Source: JARRPM01 sp963765545 (GTDB lineage: Bacteria; Pseudomonadota; Gammaproteobacteria; Pseudomonadales; Halieaceae). From it: 64,000 nucleotides of DNA. Below the pieces are notes generated by a model. That model made no database searches. It had not been told where the DNA came from and saw only the letters and a list, made by a program, of their open reading frames with translations. The stretch's first letter is position 1. Each line of letters begins with the position of its first letter. Of this stretch, positions 44,856 to 54,506 are shown one piece after another. The translations under genes were made by a program, and so were the position numbers. The stretch spans positions 434,001-498,000 of the forward strand of contig CAVXWW010000009.1 in assembly GCA_963765545.1 (NCBI GenBank). Reading direction: 5' to 3'.

Positions 44856-45500
44856 CTAGCGTGGTATGCCATTGATCATTTCCAGAATGTCGTCAAGGCG
44901 CCTTTGCGGTTCGGTCTGCTCCAATAGTGCCTGCGCCAGCTCCGCAGGCATGCCGATCATGCTGGTCACCGCGAAGCTGAATGCTTCCGCAGGCATTCTC
45001 TGCCAGTAGTCGCCGGCCAAACTGGCCTTTACATCGGGGTACTCGTGGCTCAGGATCATCAGCCGCTGCAGGATTTTTTCTTTGGTCTGCGAAAGCGCGT
45101 CACGCTGACTGTTCGCAACGGGCTGATCGGGGAAGTCTTTGCATTCCCAGATGCTGAAGGGGAGGGTCTGTTTCTCCACGTCGAGTTTCAAGCGACGTTC
45201 GGGGTTTACGCGGATCAGCAAGCGCCCGTCTTCCAGCTCCTGCAGCAGTTCAACAGGCCCTGCAGACATTACCTGCTCCGGCAGGTAAGTCGATTGATTA
45301 TTGTTGAGCGCCTCCTCACGGGTCTGCACTGTTTCGTTGGCGCGTATCACCTTGCGTATATGACACACGCCAATAGGGAGATCCTGTTCGATACAGTATT
45401 TAACCATTTGCCGATAGCGTGGCTCAAAAACGTGAAGCGTGCGGGGCACACCGGGAAAAGAAACTGCGCCCGGTATGGGGAAGAGGGCAACGTCAGTCAT
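44856..45500 (-). CDS. LON-domain (Lon N-terminal substrate-binding-like) protein
   Basis: A 214-residue protein starting VALFPIPGAVSFPGVPRTLHVFEPRYRQMV, the classical LON domain opening, followed by an alpha-helical half with repeated RRLKL/RRLDDILE segments. There is no ATPase or protease domain. Stand-alone LON proteins bind substrates or partners, but their roles are poorly known. AGGAGG precedes the ATG. It is 13 bases upstream of the metallo-beta-lactamase-fold gene, so the two form an operon. Confidence 0.88.
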   Translation of the reverse strand: MTDVALFPIPGAVSFPGVPRTLHVFEPRYRQMVKYCIEQDLPIGVCHIRKVIRANETVQTREEALNNNQSTYLPEQVMSAGPVELLQELEDGRLLIRVNPERRLKLDVEKQTLPFSIWECKDFPDQPVANSQRDALSQTKEKILQRLMILSHEYPDVKASLAGDYWQRMPAEAFSFAVTSMIGMPAELAQALLEQTEPQRRLDDILEMINGIPR

Positions 45501-45873
45501 GTGGGCGGCACCTCCTTGGGGGTAGGTTCGTTCAGGCCATACAGGAAACGTGGAACGTTATAGGGATACTTGGAATACGCAATGTTCTGGTGTTCGGATG
45601 ATAGCGGCTTCTGCATCGTCCCGCAGACAGGCGTATTGGAAGCTGTGTAAACGTGCAGTGGCATTCTGTGCTGTCCTGATTCAGGAGAACTCAATTACGC
45701 ATAGCCTTTTTGTGATTTGCGGCCTGAAAAGGTGCGGCGTGGCCTAAGGACACCGTTTTGTATGCGCCAACATGATAAATCGCGCAAGCTGCTAAACCGT
45801 AGCTAAGCATTAATCCCGTGAACTCGGAGGAGAGCTTCCATGAGCGGGCAAAGTTTTCAGTTCCGATACAATC
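45501..45873. other. Intergenic region with no supported gene
   Basis: About 373 bases between the LON gene start and the end of the OppA-like gene. A 26-codon frame from ATG 45840 has a good Shine-Dalgarno but runs into the 3' end of the opposite gene and was not called. Confidence 0.5.
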
Positions 45874-47541
45874 TCACTGATTCAGGCTATGCCAGACCGG
45901 AACGTTCGGGTCCAGGCTGATGTATTTGAAATTCGGCAGGTCAAGCAGGTTGGGTGGGGCTCCCATCATGCTCGGCTGCACAAGGTGTTTGCTGTTGAAG
46001 GTGTAGATCGGAATTATTGGGACTGCCTGCAACAAGATGGCCTCCGCCTCCTGCATCAGTGCGAGCCGTGCCTCGGTGTCCACAGCTTCGGGCGCCAGTT
46101 TTCGCATGATTTCATCGTATCGCGCGTCGGAAAAGCCGGTATTATTCGTGCTGCGCCCACTGGTGAACATGTTCAGGAACTCTGCGGGGCTGAGACTACC
46201 TGCTTGCCAGCCCGCGCGCGACAATGCGTAATCTTTCTGACGGGTCGTGTCCAGGTATACTTTCCACTCCATGTTGGTGAGGGAAATCGCCACGTTTAGC
46301 TCGTCTTTCCACATCTGCTGCAAAGCTATCGCAATTTGGCGGCTTTGCTGGTTGGTGTTGTACAGGTATTCGAGGCCAGGCCATCCCTGCCCGCCAGGGT
46401 ATCCTGCCTCAGCCAACAAGGCCCGGGCCTGTTCCGGGTCGTAATGCATGTTATCCGGTGGCGTGTAATTGGGCGTTGCGACTGGCACCAGTGAGGAACT
46501 GGCCACCTCGGTGCCATTTAATACGGTCGCCACGAGTTTTTCTCGATCAATCGCCATCGCAAGCGCCCGCCTGACCCGCAGGTCATCCACTGGAAAACGG
46601 TTTATGTTGAACTGCAGGTAGTAAGTTGCCTGCAAGGGTGCCTGGTGATAGGGAGAATTGCTCATCTTCTGATAAGCCGGAATCTTGTTGATGGGCACCT
46701 GGAATGTAAAGTGCAATTGCCCGGCGCGGAACATCTTTTCCTCCGCCGCTTCACTGTCGATGGGGCGAAAATCAATCGCCTTGAGCGTGACCTTATCGGC
46801 GTCCCAGTAGGTTTCGCTTTTGGTGGCCAGCAACCGGCGATTCAATTTCCACTCTGTAAGCGTAAAGGGACCGTTGCCCACAAAATTCTCGACCCGTGTC
46901 CACGGCGTGAAGCGGTCGGTAAACTTGCCGTGTGCCTCCACCGTCGCCCGGTGCACCGGATAGGCTGGGTAGCTTGCCAGTGTTGCCAGGAAGTAAGGAT
47001 CGGGGTTTTTAAGAAGTATCTGCAGGGTTTGAGAGTTCAATGCCCGGACCCCGAGTGCCTCCGGGCCCGCAAGTTCCCCCTTGGAAAAAGCCTCGGCTCC
47101 CATAATAGGAAATAGTGTATAGGCTAGTGGCCCCCCCATGTCGGGGTGCAGGGAACGCCGCAGAGACCAGACAAAGTCTTCGGCGGTTACCGGGTCGCCG
47201 TTTGACCAGCGTGCCCTGGGGTTGAGATGGAAGGTTAGGACCTTGCCGTCATCTGACAGCTCCCAGCGCTGGGCTACCCCGGGCTCTATCTCCAGGGTAA
47301 AGGGATTAATGGCGACCAGGCCTTCGAACAGGGCCTGGCTGATATTAAAATCCTGTATTCCGTACAAGACATGGGGGTCGATGGCCTGTGGCTCCGCGCC
47401 ATTGCCGAAGTACAGCACCCCGTTGCGGTTGCCTGCGGCTACATTGGATTCTCCCCGGCTGCAGGCGAGCAGCGCGGCCATTACCGACCCAGCTATGACG
47501 ATGCCGAGGCATCTGCTGAGGGATCTACAATCTATCACCAT
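45874..47541 (-). CDS. Oligopeptide-binding lipoprotein (OppA/MppA-like)
   Basis: A 555-residue ABC-type solute-binding lipoprotein. Its signal peptide ends in the lipobox ALLAC (Cys27). The SBP family 5 pattern follows: GAEPQAIDPHVLYGIQDFNISQALFEGLV, RARWSNGDPVTAEDFVWSLRR, and VRRALAMAIDREKLV. It should bind oligopeptides in the periplasm. No OppBCDF permease or ATPase lies next to it. The divergent neighbour is an OPT-family peptide transporter. It may supply an unlinked ABC transporter or act in peptidoglycan peptide recycling. Confidence 0.9.
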   Translation of the reverse strand: MVIDCRSLSRCLGIVIAGSVMAALLACSRGESNVAAGNRNGVLYFGNGAEPQAIDPHVLYGIQDFNISQALFEGLVAINPFTLEIEPGVAQRWELSDDGKVLTFHLNPRARWSNGDPVTAEDFVWSLRRSLHPDMGGPLAYTLFPIMGAEAFSKGELAGPEALGVRALNSQTLQILLKNPDPYFLATLASYPAYPVHRATVEAHGKFTDRFTPWTRVENFVGNGPFTLTEWKLNRRLLATKSETYWDADKVTLKAIDFRPIDSEAAEEKMFRAGQLHFTFQVPINKIPAYQKMSNSPYHQAPLQATYYLQFNINRFPVDDLRVRRALAMAIDREKLVATVLNGTEVASSSLVPVATPNYTPPDNMHYDPEQARALLAEAGYPGGQGWPGLEYLYNTNQQSRQIAIALQQMWKDELNVAISLTNMEWKVYLDTTRQKDYALSRAGWQAGSLSPAEFLNMFTSGRSTNNTGFSDARYDEIMRKLAPEAVDTEARLALMQEAEAILLQAVPIIPIYTFNSKHLVQPSMMGAPPNLLDLPNFKYISLDPNVPVWHSLNQ

Positions 47542-47819
47542 AGGGTCCGCTATCCTTGCACCCCATGACCCATTCCGGTTGAGGCACTGTCACCTATGAT
47601 GACAGCTTTGTGTCACCAAGCGATAGCTCGAGAACTGATATAGATAGAGAAGACATCTGGCACCTTGATAGGCTCCAGCCTTATTGGCGTTGGTTTGGGG
47701 AGACGTTAACAGTGGTATTGCCAAATCAACTCGCTTGAATCCTTGGAATCGTCGTATCAATGGTAACTAACGTCCTGATAGTATGAGCAAACTATAAGTT
47801 CGCGGGCAGGGGTCGATCT

Positions 47820-49724
47820 ATGAGCAGCTCTTCCGGTGATGCCTCGATTTCCCCGCAGGTAACGCCTGTTTCGCGCAAGGAACTTACTTTACGCGTAGTC
47901 GTGTTGGGACTCCTGTTATCTATTGTTATGGGCGCCGCCAATGTCTATGTTGGACTGAAAGCCGGAATGACGGTATCCGCATCAATTCCCGCCGCCGTGA
48001 TGGCGATGCTTCTGTTTAAATTACTTTTCAAAAATTCCACAATCCTGGAAGCAAATCAAGTACAAACCTGCGCATCTGCGGGCGAGTCATTGGCTGCTGG
48101 TATTATCTTTACCATGCCTGCGTTGGTTCTGATTGGATACTGGGATACTTTCGATTTCTGGTCTGTAACAATAATTGCCCTATCGGGTGGGCTGCTTGGA
48201 ATTCTGTTTATGATTCCAATGCGCAAGGTGTTCATTCTTAACAATACAGAACTGGCCTATCCCGAAGGCGTCGCCTGCGCAGCGGTATTGAAAGCCGGCG
48301 ACGATGCGGCGCAGGAAGGCGAGGGGCGCAAGCTGTTTCTCGGCGGGCTCATGGGCGCCAGTGTCGCGATAGGCGCCAAACTCTTTGGGGTCATCGCCGG
48401 TACCCTGGAAACCGCTACCTTGTTAGGTTCCCGAGTCTTTTATCTGGGCGCCGACCTCTCGCCGATGCTCATTGCCATCGGCTACATCGTGCGCCTGAAC
48501 GTTGCCTCTCTCGTTTTTATTGGTGGCGCCATCTCCTGGCTGATAGCGATCCCCCTGCTTGGCGGTGGCGAACAATATCCCAATGCTCTGGATGGCGCCT
48601 ATGCAATCTGGAGTACACAAATTCGCTATATCGGCGTCGGCGCCATGGTTCTGGGTGGCTTTGCATCACTGGTTAGCGTCCGCCATGGACTAGTTGCCGC
48701 TGTAAAGGAATTGCGTGAAAATCTGACCAGCGGCAGCCTGCTCAAAGCAGATACAGAACGGGATATACCAACCTGGTTAATCCTGACTCTGGGCGTCGGC
48801 TGCGCCATCGTGCTGGCTCTGGTCAATTATCGCTTCACCGGCGGTGTCGGCATCACCGCGCTATCCACAATCGTCATGCTATTGATGGGGTTTTTCTTTA
48901 CAGCCGTGGCGAGCTATATCGTCGGTCTGGTCGGCAATTCCAACAGCCCTGTGTCTGGCATGACGATTACCGCAGTGCTCGTGGCGGGCGGCATGCTGTG
49001 GCTGTTTAACTACTCTGGCATGGAAGCGATGGTGGCAACTCTCGGTATCGCGGCAATCGTATGCTGCATCGCCGCTACCAGCGGCGATGTCTGTAATGAT
49101 CTGAAAACCGGCTCGCTGGTGGGTGCAGCGCCATTCCGCCAACAAACCATGCAGATCGCCGGAGTCTTCGTGGCCGCCTTCGTTATGTCACCGGTGCTGA
49201 ATCTGCTCAATAACAATGTGGAAGGCGGTATCGGTGGCCGCGAACTGTCTGCGCCTCAAGCCAGTCTGTTTGCCTCTCTCGCTAGCGGCTTCTCCGGTGA
49301 GACTGCCCTGCCCTGGAACATGATAGCGATTGGGGTTGTCATGGGTGGCATCGTGCTGATGGTTGATGCGTATTTGAAGCGGCGCGGCGGCAGCTTCAGG
49401 GCACATCTCATGCCGATTGCGGTGGGAATGTATTTGCCGTTCGGTCTCGCTATTCCGATCCTGGTCGGCGGCATTATTGCCCATCTGTATTCGCGCGGTA
49501 CGCCAATCACGGACCATGGCCGGGTCCTGCATCGTGGCGTTCTGTTCTCGTCGGGGGTGATCGCTGGCGAAGCGTTGATGTCGGTAGGGTTGGCCTGTCT
49601 GACAGCGCTAGGCATGCAATCGCTGGATTTGGGACTATCCCCGGGACTGGTGACGACAATTTCAATCGTTACAGCGATTATCGTTGTGACAGCTTTTGTA
49701 AAGTTAACCAAACCCCAAACATAA
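47820..49724 (+). CDS. OPT-family oligopeptide/metal-chelate transporter
   Basis: A 634-residue protein with about 15 TM helices. OPT signatures include GAANVYVGLKAGMTVSASIPAAV, EANQVQTCASAGESLAAG, NNTELAYPEGVACAAVLKAG and TSGDVCNDLKTG. OPT proteins are secondary carriers for tri- to pentapeptides or metal chelates. AGGGG precedes the ATG. It is divergent from an OppA-like lipoprotein gene across about 280 bases, pointing to a peptide-uptake locus. Confidence 0.9.
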   Translation: MSSSSGDASISPQVTPVSRKELTLRVVVLGLLLSIVMGAANVYVGLKAGMTVSASIPAAVMAMLLFKLLFKNSTILEANQVQTCASAGESLAAGIIFTMPALVLIGYWDTFDFWSVTIIALSGGLLGILFMIPMRKVFILNNTELAYPEGVACAAVLKAGDDAAQEGEGRKLFLGGLMGASVAIGAKLFGVIAGTLETATLLGSRVFYLGADLSPMLIAIGYIVRLNVASLVFIGGAISWLIAIPLLGGGEQYPNALDGAYAIWSTQIRYIGVGAMVLGGFASLVSVRHGLVAAVKELRENLTSGSLLKADTERDIPTWLILTLGVGCAIVLALVNYRFTGGVGITALSTIVMLLMGFFFTAVASYIVGLVGNSNSPVSGMTITAVLVAGGMLWLFNYSGMEAMVATLGIAAIVCCIAATSGDVCNDLKTGSLVGAAPFRQQTMQIAGVFVAAFVMSPVLNLLNNNVEGGIGGRELSAPQASLFASLASGFSGETALPWNMIAIGVVMGGIVLMVDAYLKRRGGSFRAHLMPIAVGMYLPFGLAIPILVGGIIAHLYSRGTPITDHGRVLHRGVLFSSGVIAGEALMSVGLACLTALGMQSLDLGLSPGLVTTISIVTAIIVVTAFVKLTKPQT

Positions 49725-49982
49725 TCCATGCTCCCTGTTCCAGGCAGAGTGGGTCAGCACAGAATGTAATTATCTGGCGATAATTGGGTCACACTTGGGT
49801 GCAATTCAACAGGCAAGTGATAAACTGCGCCGCTTCGGAAAGCTCGAGTTAATGCGCGGCATGGTATCAACACCTATTTGTCGTCGACGTCCCAAGATTC
49901 AGGATTGACAAAAAGACCTTGGTGAAAAATTCTCAGCCGTGTAATTTCCAGCACGGCAAAATCCACAGAGCGGAGTAAACAC

Positions 49983-51062
49983 ATGTCACTCGAACCCCTG
50001 GTCTGGGCTGGGATTTTGCTGTGCCTGACGCAGTCAGCCATTTTTTCCGGCCTTAACATAGCCTTCTTCAGCCTCAGCCGCTTACAGCTTGAAGTAGAAA
50101 GCAAGCGAGGTAGCACCAATGCCAAAACCATACTGAGCCTGCGCGAAGATTCCAACTTCCTCTTGTCCACCGTGTTGTGGGGCAATGTTTCCATTAACGT
50201 GTTGCTGACCCTGTTATCTGACTCGGTAATGGCGGGCTTTAGTGCCTTCGCCTTTTCGACTTTCGCTATTACCTTTTTCGGAGAAGTTTTTCCCCAGGCC
50301 TATTTTTCTCGCAATGCGCTGCGGGTCGCATCCACCCTGGCCCCGGTGATCCGTCTTTACCAGGTTCTTCTTTTCCCTGTCACGCGACCCACCGCGAAAC
50401 TCCTGGATGCATGGCTGGGTAAGGAAGGCATTACCTACTTCCGGGACAAGGAACTGAAGGCCCTAATTCGCGCGCACACTGAAGCCGAGGAGGGCGAGGT
50501 GAAGCATGTGGAGGGCGTCGGTGCTCTGAATTTTCTCGGGATTGACGATATTCTGATTACTGAGGAAGGCGAAACACTTAATCCACAGAGTATAATCACT
50601 CGTCCTGTCACCCTGGATCTACCACTGCTACCCCAGAAGGGTGATGCGGATTTCGAACAGTTTTTGCAGTTGGCCCACGCCTCACAGTGTAAATGGGTTG
50701 TGCTGGTGAACGAGGAACAAAAACCGTTGCTGGTCATGGATGCCGATGGTTTTCTGCGCGCAGCTCTCCTGGATAAAACGCCCGTCGATGCCTATCGATT
50801 CTGTCACCGACCCGTTGTCGTAGATGACGCGCTGACGACGCTGGCCACAGCAATGAAATTGCTCAAGGATTCGCAGGAATCGTGCAACAGCTCGGATGAT
50901 GTGCTTGATGACGACGTTATCCTGGTGTGGATGGATGGTGACCAACGGGTGATTACGGGCGCTGATATTCTCGGGCGTCTATTGCGAGGAATAGGCGAGA
51001 GACCCAACCTAATCGCCCCCGCGGTGGTGGAACCAGAAAATTCCGAGGATATGCCAAGTTAA
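49983..51062 (+). CDS. DUF21/CNNM-type membrane protein
   Basis: A 359-residue protein with four hydrophobic helices in a DUF21 domain (residues 1-about 150: SAIFSGLNIAFFSLSRLQLEVESKRG, LLSTVLWGNVSINVLLTLL, FGEVFPQAYFSRNA). A less conserved CBS-like half follows (KWVVLVNEEQKPLLVMDADGFLRAAL; RFCHRPVVVDDALTTLATAM). It is distantly related to the gene at 14806 and may act in divalent cation balance. GGAG precedes the ATG. It stands alone. Confidence 0.82.
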   Translation: MSLEPLVWAGILLCLTQSAIFSGLNIAFFSLSRLQLEVESKRGSTNAKTILSLREDSNFLLSTVLWGNVSINVLLTLLSDSVMAGFSAFAFSTFAITFFGEVFPQAYFSRNALRVASTLAPVIRLYQVLLFPVTRPTAKLLDAWLGKEGITYFRDKELKALIRAHTEAEEGEVKHVEGVGALNFLGIDDILITEEGETLNPQSIITRPVTLDLPLLPQKGDADFEQFLQLAHASQCKWVVLVNEEQKPLLVMDADGFLRAALLDKTPVDAYRFCHRPVVVDDALTTLATAMKLLKDSQESCNSSDDVLDDDVILVWMDGDQRVITGADILGRLLRGIGERPNLIAPAVVEPENSEDMPS

Positions 51063-51625
51063 GAGGTCAAAATAGCTGTCCTATCTGAAATCTTGATCGT
51101 TGGCTCGAAGTGCAACAGCAACGCTCATTGCCTATGCAGCTATTAGTCGACTCAAGCAGGTGGGGGCCTTATCGTCCGACCAACTCAGGCAATAGGAAAA
51201 CAACTAATGCATTTCAACCCGGGACAACATTCACAGCTCTGCCGCTGGCCCCGCTGAAAAAGAATCTGTTCAAGGAGTCTGACCCGTATGCCAACAATCG
51301 GATAGGGCAGTATCATGAGACGACCGGGGGAGGGAGCGGGGGATGCCTGGTCCGGTATCCCGGAGGTTCAAGTATTTCAGGCAAGCCCAGTGATTCGTGA
51401 CGGCTAATGCCGCTGCCCATAATCTTTGCAATTGACCAGCTTAGCGTGCACAACTGGGTTAGTGGTATGGACGGTGACCTATTGTTTGATCATGATTGAC
51501 CACGAATGCGGCGACATGGCGTAAAAGCGGTACGGATCGATGGCTGAAGCGTATTGAATGACTGAAGGCTCTTCAGGTGGTCAGGCTGCATTTACAAGAC
51601 TAATAAATAAATTGAGGAAAACGAC
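51063..51625. other. Intergenic region with no supported gene
   Basis: About 560 bases. Open frames are short and of low complexity (Gly/Ser-rich), without a recognisable domain. It may contain decayed sequence. Confidence 0.5.
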
Positions 51626-51991
51626 ATGACTATCATGATTATCGGCGCACTTCTGCTGATGCTTGCGCAACTCTGGCTCATCCCCGCGAGTCTCAATATG
51701 AAGAATGTGGAGTACCTGCTATCCAGTCGCGATAATCCACCGCCACAGTCCGCACTGCAGGAGCGTACTGCGCGTGCCGGCAACAACCTGCAGGAAAGCA
51801 TCCCGGCCTTTCTGGCCTTGTGCCTCCTGGCCATGATCCAGCAGGTAGACCTCAGCCAGGCGGCACTGGCCTGGCTGGTACTTCGGGTAATCTATATCCC
51901 CTGCTATATGTTTGGCATTAGGTATGTGCGATCTTTGGTTTGGGGCGCGTCCCTGGCATGCCTGATCTATATGGCAGTCCAGCTGGTCTGA
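51626..51991 (+). CDS. MAPEG family membrane protein
   Basis: A 121-residue protein with four hydrophobic helices and the MAPEG pattern (LLMLAQLWLIPASL, ERTARAGNNLQESIPAFLALCLLA, ARVIYIPCYMFG-like VLRVIYIPCYMFGI). The family includes membrane glutathione transferases and eicosanoid enzymes; bacterial members are mostly uncharacterised. GAGG lies eight bases before ATG 51626. Confidence 0.88.
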   Translation: MTIMIIGALLLMLAQLWLIPASLNMKNVEYLLSSRDNPPPQSALQERTARAGNNLQESIPAFLALCLLAMIQQVDLSQAALAWLVLRVIYIPCYMFGIRYVRSLVWGASLACLIYMAVQLV

Positions 51992-52556
51992 GGCCATCTG
52001 ATCTTCGGGATGATTTGCCGGGGAAAGTAGCAGCCTACTGCAGAATACTCAGCGTGGGAGCAGGTGCTGCGAGTGCCGATTCGAGGACTCTGCCCCCCTG
52101 AAAGGACGCTCTAATTGCACAGCGGACTTCATACGACTCACGCTCTACATCATGCCATTTGCCGCCAATTCACTCCTGTAACTCGCTGCCGTGTAATGGC
52201 TGTCCTGGTCAGGTTGTACCGGCAGCCCGGGTTTGGCGTTTTGTGCGCGATAGCCATGGCAGCGCCTCCCGAACCAGCGGGCCATCTGTTTTGCCGAATA
52301 TTATCGAAACCTCGGGATGAGTGCGTGCAGTGAATAGGCCAGGGCTGTGAGCTGAAGGCGCGGGGACGTTCGCAGGCTGGTCGGGTTAACTTGTCAGAAC
52401 CGAGAATTCCCTAATCACTTGATTTTGTTGATAAATGAGTAATCCGCGGCCCACAGGGGTAGTCGTCTGAAAGCGTCTTTGGGTTACCTTAGGCCTGGCT
52501 GGGTTAACTTTTCAAATCCTATATTTCTTCTAATCCCCCACATTTAGTGTTGACTC
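51992..52556. other. Long leader/intergenic region upstream of the cytochrome c gene
   Basis: About 565 bases with no gene-like frame. Its right half contains a pair of imperfect direct repeats and then the operator cluster, described separately. Confidence 0.5.
52377..52519. repeat. Imperfect direct repeat pair upstream of the cytochrome c operon
   Basis: CTGGTCGGGTTAACTTGTCA (52377-52396) is repeated as CTGGCTGGGTTAACTTTTCA (52495-52514), with the start-to-start distance 118 bases. Each has a GTTAAC palindrome. They could be binding sites for a second regulator or a decayed duplication. Confidence 0.5.
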
Positions 52557-52557
52557 T

Positions 52558-52582
52558 TTCCCATAATGGGAATATTTTCCCA
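52558..52582. promoter_or_regulatory. Operator cluster, three TTCCCA/TGGGAA half-sites, upstream of cytochrome c
   Basis: TTCCCA-TAA-TGGGAA-TATT-TTCCCA. The right pair (52567-52582, TGGGAATATTTTCCCA) is the same inverted repeat as at 54507-54522. It ends 44 bases before the cytochrome start codon, a normal promoter-operator position. Confidence 0.7.
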
Positions 52583-52626
52583 AAAGAGCGTTACGTTTTA
52601 TGACTTAAGACACATAGGTGGTCCTC

Positions 52627-53070
52627 ATGAAGAAACTCTTACCCTCCCTGGCTGGTTTTACCTTCCTGCTTCCCTTGGTCCTGCCCTCAACTGCTGTCTC
52701 CGCCGATGACCCTGATGTGAATCGGTTACTCGCGTCCCAGTGTGCTCAATGCCACGGCACCAATGGTTATTCCCGGAGCGAATTCGACGGTATAGCAGGG
52801 GAGGAGGCGAAAGATTTGTACGAAGATCTCACGGATATGAAGGGCGAGGACCAACCTGAAAACATTATGGATCACCAGGCGCTGGGATATACCAATGACC
52901 AGATCCGCCGCATTGCCAGTTACTACGCCACATTGCCGGAAGGTGAGGAGTCCCGGGAGAGTGAATCAGGCGATAGCCGTTCCTCCGTTCCCACAAGCTC
53001 TTCGGTAGAGACCGAGGAAGAAGACGAAAAAGAGGAAGAGGAAGAGGAAGAGGAAGAGGAAGAACATTAG
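52627..53070 (+). CDS. Periplasmic monoheme cytochrome c with poly-Glu tail (FccA/SoxE-like)
   Basis: A 147-residue c-type cytochrome. A signal peptide (cleavage near VSA-DD) precedes the heme site CAQCH (Cys39, Cys42, His43). A possible Met ligand lies in ENIMDHQ, and IRRIASYYATLP closes the fold like class-I cytochromes c. The C-terminal 40 residues are Ser/Glu-rich and end in an almost pure Glu run, which is unusual and should be disordered. ATG 52627 has AGGTGG upstream. It is followed by an FCSD-type flavoprotein, so it is probably its electron-accepting subunit. Confidence 0.88.
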   Translation: MKKLLPSLAGFTFLLPLVLPSTAVSADDPDVNRLLASQCAQCHGTNGYSRSEFDGIAGEEAKDLYEDLTDMKGEDQPENIMDHQALGYTNDQIRRIASYYATLPEGEESRESESGDSRSSVPTSSSVETEEEDEKEEEEEEEEEEEH

Positions 53071-53138
53071 GCGTATCGCCCGAATCTATTCCTCGTCGCC
53101 GTTTGAGCGATGCCCTGGATAAAAAGAGGATTTTCACT

Positions 53139-54446
53139 ATGTCGTTAAAAAGACGAACAATTTTGCAGATGATTCCCGCAGCGGCGGCCTTTTCCATGGC
53201 GCCTACGCTAAGGTCGCAGATGAGCCACCATGTGGTGGTGGTCGGTGGTGGGTTTGCTGGGGCGACTGTCGCGAAATATATTAAGATGTGGAGTGCCGTT
53301 GACCCCCGGCTGGATATTCGGGTGACGCTGGTGGAGCCGCGTATCAAGCACGTGTCCTGCATCATGAGCAACCTGGTGCTCAACGGGCAACTCAAGATCA
53401 GGGATCTCTCCTTCGACTATGCAACCTTGCAGACTAAGTACGGTGTTGAGGTGTTGCGCGACCGGGTTCAACGCATCAGTGATGACGGCCCGGAGATCAA
53501 GCTGAAGAAAGCCGGCTGGATGGCATACGACAGCCTGGTAGTGGCCACCGGTATAGCGTTCGACGCCATCGAGGGGTTGGATGATCCTCGCAAGACGCCA
53601 CATGCGTGGATAGCTGGAAGTCAGACCAACCTGCTGCGAGACCAGATCCGCAGGATGCCTTCGCGCGGTACCTTTGTTATGTCTATCCCGGATAAACCCT
53701 ATCGCTGCCCGCCCGGCCCCTATGAACGAGCCTGCCTGGTGGCGGACATACTGCAGCGCGCCGGAGCGGGGCACAAGGTGATCGTGCTTGATGCCAATAA
53801 CGGCATCCAGGCGGAGAGGGAGACTTTTACCCGGGCTTTTGCGGAATTGTATGGCGACATTATTGACTATCGCCCCCTGCAAAGGGTTGTTGGTGTAGAC
53901 CAGTCCAGTAACACTGTTCATACGAAAAAATTGAGCGAAGGTGGGGACGAGATTGGTGATGATGCAGTGCAGGGTGATGTGCTGAATATCATCCCACGCC
54001 ACGGCGCACCTCGACTGCTGGTTAACTGCGGACTTACCGGCGGGGAACGTTGGGCACCGGTGAATCCCACCACCTACGGTTCCACCCTGGATAATTTCCC
54101 AGGGGTCTATGTGATTGGAGACTCCCAGGCGACCGGACAGCCTAAATCCGGCCACATGGCCAATGCGCAGGCCAAGATCTGTGCCGACGCTATCCTGCGC
54201 AGAGCGGCGGGTGACCCTCTGGACAGTAATGAGCGGCTGGATAATCTCACCACCAACTCAGCCTGCTACAGTCCGATCAACGCCAGCGAGGCCTCCTGGC
54301 TGACGGCGGTGTTCCGTTACAACCGGGAGACAGGCGCCATGGGTCTGGTGCCCGGTTCGCTGGGCGAGGCGCACAACTGGAACTCGGAAAATTATCAGGA
54401 CATGTTCAGCTGGTCAGAGAATCTATTCGCGGACACCTTCAGGTAG
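53139..54446 (+). CDS. Flavocytochrome c sulfide dehydrogenase-like flavoprotein (FccB/SoxF-like)
   Basis: A 435-residue FAD protein with a Tat-type signal (MSLKRRTILQMIPAAAAFSM) and FAD motif VVVVGGGFAGATVAKYI. The two redox Cys regions typical of FccB are present: KHVSCIMSN (Cys74) and YRCPPGPYERA. The C-terminal FCSD flavin-binding domain (DNFPGVYVIGDSQATGQPKSGHMANAQAKICADAI pattern) is also seen. It likely oxidises sulfide or a related reduced sulfur compound in the periplasm and passes electrons to the upstream cytochrome. Substrate is inferred from family only; no other sox genes are here. Confidence 0.86.
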   Translation: MSLKRRTILQMIPAAAAFSMAPTLRSQMSHHVVVVGGGFAGATVAKYIKMWSAVDPRLDIRVTLVEPRIKHVSCIMSNLVLNGQLKIRDLSFDYATLQTKYGVEVLRDRVQRISDDGPEIKLKKAGWMAYDSLVVATGIAFDAIEGLDDPRKTPHAWIAGSQTNLLRDQIRRMPSRGTFVMSIPDKPYRCPPGPYERACLVADILQRAGAGHKVIVLDANNGIQAERETFTRAFAELYGDIIDYRPLQRVVGVDQSSNTVHTKKLSEGGDEIGDDAVQGDVLNIIPRHGAPRLLVNCGLTGGERWAPVNPTTYGSTLDNFPGVYVIGDSQATGQPKSGHMANAQAKICADAILRRAAGDPLDSNERLDNLTTNSACYSPINASEASWLTAVFRYNRETGAMGLVPGSLGEAHNWNSENYQDMFSWSENLFADTFR

Positions 54447-54506
54447 GGTAGTCAGGTTATACCCACCGCCTGGTGAAGAGCAGAATGTTTTGACCCGAGC
54501 ATAAGT

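Noticed and set aside
45840..45920. 26-codon ORF with good Shine-Dalgarno (MSGQSFQFRYNL...)
   Set aside because: Very short, overlaps the 3' end of the OppA-like gene on the other strand, no family.
51110..51400. 96-codon frame after the DUF21 gene
   Set aside because: Low-complexity Gly/Ser-rich translation, no domain, not coupled to neighbours.
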